From: Candidatus Stahliibacteriota bacterium
GTDB lineage: Bacteria; Hydrothermota; Tepidihabitantia; B3-TA06
NCBI GenBank assembly: GCA_030592225.1
Contig: JAUVJT010000067.1
Span: forward strand, 1 to 10,232
Length of the DNA stretch: 10,232 nucleotides
Reading direction: 5' to 3'
Shown here: positions 5,578-10,232 of the stretch, piece after piece
How the letters are laid out: each line of letters begins with the position of its first letter
Numbering within the stretch: the first letter of the stretch is position 1
Made by a program: the position numbers and the translations under genes
Notes under the pieces: generated by a model
Database searches by the model: none
The model's input: the letters and a program-made list of their open reading frames with translations, nothing else
What the model was told of the DNA's origin: nothing

Positions 5578-7218
5578 ATGAAGAAGGTACTCCTTCTTGC
5601 ACTCCTTCTTGTCGTGGCCGCAAGTGCAGCCATTACAATTGAGTTTCCAGATGGACCGCCGACCAAGGTCGGTGTGCCGGTTCGGGTAAACATAACCTCA
5701 GACGTTGGAAGTGAAAAAGCTGATCTTGTGCTGAATCCGAATGCCGAACCTGGTGTTTATCCTACCACGGTTGAACTTCCATATACTGGCTTAAGTGCAA
5801 CTTTAGAGATAACTCGTCCTGGTTCCGGGCTCACGGTCTACGCCAGCAAAGTACTCGACTTTGGTGAATCCGAGTCTTTTGATATAGTTATAGGTGATGC
5901 TGCCAATTGGCAGATTCTTGCTCCTGGCGAGACCGGTGTAGAGGGGGATGCTACCGAACCTGCAGGTAAAACCGGCCCCGCTTCGGTAACTGCCGGTGAA
6001 GATGCCACCTATAAGATCAACATCTGCGATACATGGTTCAATGTGCTCACTTCCGCTTCCGGAACTCCTTCACTTGCTACCACCGATCCCTTTGAGAAGC
6101 TGTCAGCAACCCCAGTAGTCGGTAACAACACCATTCAGCTTCGTACCGTTACAGCAGGACAAGCTTCCAGCACTCAGACTGTTACCGTTTCCGGCGGCAG
6201 TTACACGAGCGACGTTAGCAATGTTACCGTGAACGTTGGCACCGCCATTCAGCTTATCATCCTGTGTAACGGTGAAACAGCACTACAGGGTGATGATGTC
6301 GCTATCGGTGTTCGCGGCAAGAGCGGCGAACCAGTGGATGCTACTCTTGGTGGCGGATACCCTGTTGATGTCAGAGCGGTTGATGCTTGCTGGAACTGGG
6401 TTCCTGATTACGATGAAACTAACAACGAAGTGAATGTATTTGCCGGTTCTGTAGACCTTACCGATGGAACCACCGATGAAATCACTGGTGGTGTTGCTAC
6501 CAACGTGGATGTCGATTTTAAGACCGTTGCCGTAGGTGGCGAGAACATCGACGCTGAAGATTCATATGGCTTGAAAACACCCTACTCGACGGAAGTGGGT
6601 GTATTGCCAGGAGTTGATTCGTTGGTTGCGGATTTTGTTCCATCTACTGTTCCTGTTGGAGTCCACGCCGATCTGGAAGCCAGAGCGTGGGTAGCCAGTA
6701 AGCTTCTGACAGCTGGTTCTGCTGACGTTGAATTAATTGAAGGCTCTGTGGTTCACTTCCATCTCGATACTAATGTGATTAAGATCGAGAACGGATTTGG
6801 AAGTATTGAAGCTTGGGCAGATTCGGTTGGAACCTATATTGTCGAAGTTACTTCAGGTGAACAGGTTGATACCGACACTCTAATCGTTGAGGAGCGTCTT
6901 GGCGTTACCGTAATCCCCAACCCGTACAAGTACGGTGCGGAAGGTGTCACTGACATAAAGTTTAGCTACAAGGTTGCCGAAGCCGGCGCTGCCGAGATAG
7001 TGCTTTTGATTGCAGACATCTACGGCAACGTGGTTTACAAGGTAACTTATGGGTCATCTGAACCCGAGGCTTTGCCCGGTACACAGGAGATTGCCTGGGA
7101 CGGCACCAACAGCAACGGCACCCGGATTGCCAGTGGAATGTACCAGGCGGTTATGAAGATTACCCTTACGGACCTCAGCTCTCAAGTCGTGAAGAAAAAC
7201 TTCATGGTGATCTGGTAG
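5578..7218 (+). CDS. Secreted Ig-like-repeat surface protein with FlgD-like C-terminal domain
   Basis: A 546-residue protein, ATG 5578 after AAGGAGG (5565-5571). A clear Sec signal peptide spans residues 1-18 (cleaved after ASA). The mature chain is acidic, rich in Thr, Val and Gly, and poor in Cys (Cys150, Cys230 and Cys271 only), typical of beta-sandwich surface proteins. Two diverged repeats of about 115 residues each start with a PGET/NGET box (116-119, 231-234) and reach a D-x(1-2)-W-F/W-N box (DTWFN 151-155, DACWN 269-273, then W274). Residues about 345-440 look like a further Ig-like domain. Residues 441-546 are FlgD-like: VIPNPYKYG, IADIYGNVVYKV, IAWDGTNSNGTRIASGMYQAVM, ending KKNFMVIW. 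Such a tail can serve as an export or anchoring signal in type IX-like systems, but no secretion gene here proves that. It is followed after 14 nt by the PorV-like gene. Confidence 0.85.
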   Translation: MKKVLLLALLLVVAASAAITIEFPDGPPTKVGVPVRVNITSDVGSEKADLVLNPNAEPGVYPTTVELPYTGLSATLEITRPGSGLTVYASKVLDFGESESFDIVIGDAANWQILAPGETGVEGDATEPAGKTGPASVTAGEDATYKINICDTWFNVLTSASGTPSLATTDPFEKLSATPVVGNNTIQLRTVTAGQASSTQTVTVSGGSYTSDVSNVTVNVGTAIQLIILCNGETALQGDDVAIGVRGKSGEPVDATLGGGYPVDVRAVDACWNWVPDYDETNNEVNVFAGSVDLTDGTTDEITGGVATNVDVDFKTVAVGGENIDAEDSYGLKTPYSTEVGVLPGVDSLVADFVPSTVPVGVHADLEARAWVASKLLTAGSADVELIEGSVVHFHLDTNVIKIENGFGSIEAWADSVGTYIVEVTSGEQVDTDTLIVEERLGVTVIPNPYKYGAEGVTDIKFSYKVAEAGAAEIVLLIADIYGNVVYKVTYGSSEPEALPGTQEIAWDGTNSNGTRIASGMYQAVMKITLTDLSSQVVKKNFMVIW

Positions 7219-7221
7219 GTC

Positions 7222-7227
7222 AGGAGG
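7222..7227 (+). promoter_or_regulatory. Shine-Dalgarno that sets a CTG start
   Basis: AGGAGG (7222-7227) lies 5 nt before CTG 7233 and is the only strong ribosome binding site near the 5' end of the PorV-like gene. Before the next in-frame ATG, at 7362, there is GAGGCAGG-type sequence only at poor spacing. This supports initiation at or near 7233. Confidence 0.7.
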
Positions 7228-7232
7228 CTATC

Positions 7233-8555
7233 CTGAAAGCAAAAGTATTTATTGTACTTATTCTGGTTGCAGGTCTTGCGTTTGCCCAGCCAGTAACAGG
7301 AGGTATAGGCGGCCAGGGCGGTCTGCTCTTTGAGGCAGGCGGCAGCGCTCGTTCCCTTGCCATGGGCCAGGCGTTCACCGCGATAGCCGACCAGGGCGAA
7401 GCCGTGCTTTACAACCCGGCCGGTCTGGGACAGATTCACTCGGCCAAACTCTCGCTGTTGGGCGGATCGCTGTACGGCAACACCTACCAGAGCGTGTTGG
7501 CCTACAACATGCCCTGGGCCACCTATGGAACCTTTGGGTTAACCTATGTGGGAGCCTTCGGCGCTCTTGAGGAGACGGTTGCCCCGGACGGCAGTTACAA
7601 TGACGCTGCGGATGGCATGAACAACTCAGGCGTTATTATAAGTTATGCCAAGAAGTTCAGCGCCTTTGGCTTTGGACTTGCTCCCAAGCTTCTGTTCAGC
7701 AGGCTTAGTGACGAGCAGGCGATGGCCTTTGACGTGGACGCCGGGTTCATGCTGTATCCCATAAGCATCATTATTGCAAACAAGCCTACCAGTAAGCTGC
7801 CTTTTGACATGGTTACTATTGGCGTCTCAGCCAAAAACCTTCTCGGAGCCACCATGGACTATTCTGGCAGCGGTATGGAGCCTGCGAACCCCCGTATCAT
7901 TCGTGCGGGACTCGGACTTCGCTTGCTTGATAACCGTGTAAAGCTGGCTTCCGACATCTCCTACATGTTGATTGAAGATGGCGATGGTGTATTCGGCTGG
8001 TACGAAGGCCTTGAGGTATATCCGGCCAAGCTTCTGGCGCTGCGCGCCGGCATCAACGACAAGTTCTTCAGTTTCGGGCTTGGCGTCAATACCGAGCTTT
8101 CCCGCAGCGTTGGTCTTGAGGTAGACTATGCGTTCATGATGAATCATGCCAGTGAATTTTTGCTGGCACCCATCCACAAGGTGTCTTTGAACCTTAATCT
8201 GAAGAGCGTTGCCGGTCTGTGGCTTTCTTCCCGTCCGGGACAGCTTAACTCCCCTGCGGAATATGCCGAGATCAGCGTTAACGGAGCCTCCCAGTTCAAG
8301 GGACGCATCAAGCGTTGGATATTCGAGATCAAGGATGCCGGCGGGATGGCAGTTTACAGGAAATCCCAGGATGTCTACGGCGAGATAGATGAACTCCCCG
8401 CCAAGTTTACCTGGAACGGCGTGAACAGCATTCGCGGCGGTCAGGTTGACAGCGGTACTTACTATTACCAGGTTACCATTATCGATAAGCTCGGAGATAA
8501 GATAATCTATGACGGGCTTCTCCTCAAGGTAGACTGGAAAGGCGTAAGGAGATAG
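7233..8555 (+). CDS. PorV/UPF0164-like outer-membrane barrel with FlgD-like C-terminal domain
   Basis: Taking CTG 7233 as start gives 440 residues. Residues 1-18 (MKAKVFIVLILVAGLAFA) form a clean Sec signal peptide, and GGSARSLAMGQAFTA with LYNPAGLG (residues 36-66) matches the N-terminal box of PorV/UPF0164-type barrel proteins. No ATG, GTG or TTG lies in frame between the upstream stop and ATG 7362; starting there would remove the signal peptide and half the family box. Residues about 67-330 show repeating amphipathic barrel strands. Residues about 340-440 are a FlgD-like domain (WIFEIKDAGG at 362, FTWNG at 392-396, GTYYYQVTIIDKLGD). In type IX secretion PorV shuttles cargo at the outer membrane; a similar role for the preceding protein is inference. 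It sits 14 nt after the surface protein gene and 4 nt before the TPR gene. Confidence 0.85.
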   Translation: MKAKVFIVLILVAGLAFAQPVTGGIGGQGGLLFEAGGSARSLAMGQAFTAIADQGEAVLYNPAGLGQIHSAKLSLLGGSLYGNTYQSVLAYNMPWATYGTFGLTYVGAFGALEETVAPDGSYNDAADGMNNSGVIISYAKKFSAFGFGLAPKLLFSRLSDEQAMAFDVDAGFMLYPISIIIANKPTSKLPFDMVTIGVSAKNLLGATMDYSGSGMEPANPRIIRAGLGLRLLDNRVKLASDISYMLIEDGDGVFGWYEGLEVYPAKLLALRAGINDKFFSFGLGVNTELSRSVGLEVDYAFMMNHASEFLLAPIHKVSLNLNLKSVAGLWLSSRPGQLNSPAEYAEISVNGASQFKGRIKRWIFEIKDAGGMAVYRKSQDVYGEIDELPAKFTWNGVNSIRGGQVDSGTYYYQVTIIDKLGDKIIYDGLLLKVDWKGVRR

Positions 8556-8559
8556 AAAA

Positions 8560-10232
8560 ATGAAGAAGCTAGTAGCCTTCCTCGCAATCCTGCTCGTTGT
8601 CGGTGGTGGACTTTTTGCAGATAAGTTCATGGACGACTTCGAGGATGCCGAGCGTTTGCTTACTCGTAAGAACTATGAGCAGGCCTACAAGATCTACAAC
8701 GGACTTATACGTGATGCCGAAGCCCGTGGCTTTGTCGCCGAGATAAAGTATCGTACCGCTCAATGCGCATACAACCTCGGGCGTTTCGAGGTGGCAATCT
8801 CGCTTCTGGAAAAGGTTCTTAACGAGGACATTCCCGCGGATTCTCGCTATATTTATCTTGATCCGCAGGTAAAGTTCTCTCTGGGATTATGTTACTTCCA
8901 GATTGGAGAAAACCAGCGGGCTCAGCGTTTCCTCGATGAAGCGGGAGACCTCGGCGGAATGGGGATCGCGGACTACCTCATCCGCATGGATTATAAGACG
9001 GCATACGACCACTTGAAGGAAAAGGAGTACCCGGTTGATAAACTTTTCCTGGCAAGAAGTCTCATAAACTCCCGAGACCCCGAATTCTTCAGCGACATCA
9101 GATTTCTCCTGACAGAGCTTTCCGAGGACGCTAATCTGGAGGAACTCGTAGACTTCAGCCGCGCCGAGATGCAGTTCTTCAACCAGGATTATGCCACGGC
9201 CAAGAACGTGTTCCGCGACTTCATGACCAAGTATCCTCGTACCGCTCTGAGACCTTACGCCGAGTATTACCTGGCTTGCTCGTACTTCCACGAGAGGGAG
9301 TATCGTTATTCCATCGATCTTTTAAGTAAACTCACCGATCCCAACAATAATCAGGTGCTCGCGGCTCATGCCTTTTTTATAAGAGGCGAGGCTTATCGTG
9401 AACTTGAACTGGCCGACAGCGCCATGTTCAGCTTCCAGCAGGCTCGTATCGTTGCTCCCAACTCGATGGTTGATTTCTACACTACGTACAGGCTCTATCA
9501 AATTCACCGAGAGGAATACAAAGAAAGCGGAGACGAGATGGCTCTGTTGATGGCCAAGCGAGAGGCCAGGCGTATGGGTGAGATCGCCCTTTATGGTCAT
9601 GATCAGCTTCTTATGGAGAATCTCTCAAGGTACGTGCGCGGCAACATCGAGTTTGATCAGTTGAACTATCCGGAAGCTCTCAACTACTACCGTGAAGTGA
9701 CCGTCAATTTACCCTCTCCCGATTACGCCACTCCGGAAGAACTCCTCATATACGAAACCGCTATGACCATGGCGCTTTTGGCGTTGAACCGTCAGGATGA
9801 ACGTACCAGCTACAATACCGCAATGACCATGCCTCAGACCTACTTCGCTATATTCAAGCGTGATTCGGTTGCTCTTGAGTACGGCGGCGATTGGCGGGCT
9901 TACCTGCTTTACAACCAGGCTGATGCCACGTATTACTCTTCCTATGTACGGGGAGAAGTACGTAATATCAAGAGACGCGAGCAAGCTCGTGGTATGTACC
10001 AGGACATCCTTGAGAAATATCCTACCTCCTATATGAGTACCCTGGCCAAGGTCGCCCTGGCATGGTACAAGCTTGAAGCGGGAGAAGGCTATTATGATGA
10101 AGCCCTGGAGGAGTTCTCAAATATCCTCAACACTACCCTCAAGACGGACGCATTGGTACTTGCCGCTTACGGAAAAGCCCTTTCGTACTACTATAAAGGC
10201 GACTTTGGCAGTGCCGGCGCGTGGTTCCTGAC
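8560..10232 (+). CDS. Periplasmic TPR-repeat protein, 3' end beyond window
   Basis: The frame stays open from ATG 8560 to the window end, giving 557 visible residues. AAGGAG (8546-8551) precedes the start by 8 nt. Residues 1-20 are a Sec signal peptide (MKKLVAFLAILLVVGGGLFA); no lipobox Cys, so probably a soluble periplasmic protein. The rest is helical with TPR-like pairs, for example 27-55 (EDAERLLTRKNYEQAYKIY), 58-88 (ending FEVAISLLEKVL), 103-127, 200-225 (AEMQFFNQDYATAKNVF), 233-258 (YYLACSYFHEREYRYSIDLL), 270-297, 358-381, 476-503 and 512-524. The KYP-x-S/T-A turns resemble BamD/YbgF-type repeats. TPR proteins act as scaffolds; its place 4 nt after a barrel gene suggests an envelope assembly role. 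The protein is unusually long for BamD or YbgF, and the exact family is not recognised. Confidence 0.9.
   Translation, partial: MKKLVAFLAILLVVGGGLFADKFMDDFEDAERLLTRKNYEQAYKIYNGLIRDAEARGFVAEIKYRTAQCAYNLGRFEVAISLLEKVLNEDIPADSRYIYLDPQVKFSLGLCYFQIGENQRAQRFLDEAGDLGGMGIADYLIRMDYKTAYDHLKEKEYPVDKLFLARSLINSRDPEFFSDIRFLLTELSEDANLEELVDFSRAEMQFFNQDYATAKNVFRDFMTKYPRTALRPYAEYYLACSYFHEREYRYSIDLLSKLTDPNNNQVLAAHAFFIRGEAYRELELADSAMFSFQQARIVAPNSMVDFYTTYRLYQIHREEYKESGDEMALLMAKREARRMGEIALYGHDQLLMENLSRYVRGNIEFDQLNYPEALNYYREVTVNLPSPDYATPEELLIYETAMTMALLALNRQDERTSYNTAMTMPQTYFAIFKRDSVALEYGGDWRAYLLYNQADATYYSSYVRGEVRNIKRREQARGMYQDILEKYPTSYMSTLAKVALAWYKLEAGEGYYDEALEEFSNILNTTLKTDALVLAAYGKALSYYYKGDFGSAGAWFL

Noticed and set aside
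7827..8630. 267-residue minus-strand open frame
   Set aside because: It is a shadow of the PorV-like gene and the start of the TPR gene, whose plus frames have signal peptides, RBSs and family motifs.
5578..10232. Complete type IX secretion locus
   Set aside because: Only PorV-like and cargo-like proteins are present; no SprA, PorK-N, PorU or PorX/PorY homologue is in the window.

Overview
The window looks like a contig piece from an uncultured Gram-negative-type bacterium, possibly a candidate phylum such as WOR-3/Stahlbacteria or a relative. That placement is inference. It rests on several secreted proteins ending in FlgD-like/type A-like C-terminal domains, a PorV/UPF0164-type barrel, BNR-repeat and Ig-like surface proteins, and intergenic DNA full of short palindromes and short-period repeats. 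No lineage marker is present. All well-supported genes are on the + strand; the only minus-strand candidate is a weak fragment at the left edge.

Layout. (1) 1-657: a possible minus-strand N-terminal fragment (1-106) abuts the 3' part of a BNR-repeat protein with a FlgD-like C-terminal domain (109-657), which looks truncated or decayed. (2) 658-1219: gene-free DNA holding at least five small palindromes, a two-armed BIME-like element and three short-period arrays with different units. (3) 1220-5354: a promoter followed by a tightly packed, overlapping unit: rpmF, plsX, a lipoprotein with two DNRLRE-like domains, an outer-membrane beta-barrel protein, and a YggS-family PLP-binding protein. Junctions overlap by 1-8 nt or are separated by 1 nt, so translational coupling is likely. 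(4) 5355-5577: tRNA-Phe(GAA) with its own near-consensus promoter, followed directly by another near-consensus promoter. (5) 5578-10232: a second unit encoding a secreted Ig-like surface protein with a FlgD-like C-terminus, a PorV-like barrel that also carries a FlgD-like tail, and a long periplasmic TPR protein cut by the window end.

The first unit joins ribosomal protein L32 and phospholipid synthesis to two envelope proteins and a PLP-homeostasis protein. The second looks like an envelope module: an exported surface protein, an outer-membrane barrel and a periplasmic TPR scaffold. The barrel gene has no ATG, GTG or TTG that would keep its signal peptide; a strong Shine-Dalgarno precedes a CTG, which appears to be the real start. 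The cell-surface cassette and this CTG start are the most interesting points. No mobile-element transposase, CRISPR array or defence gene was seen.
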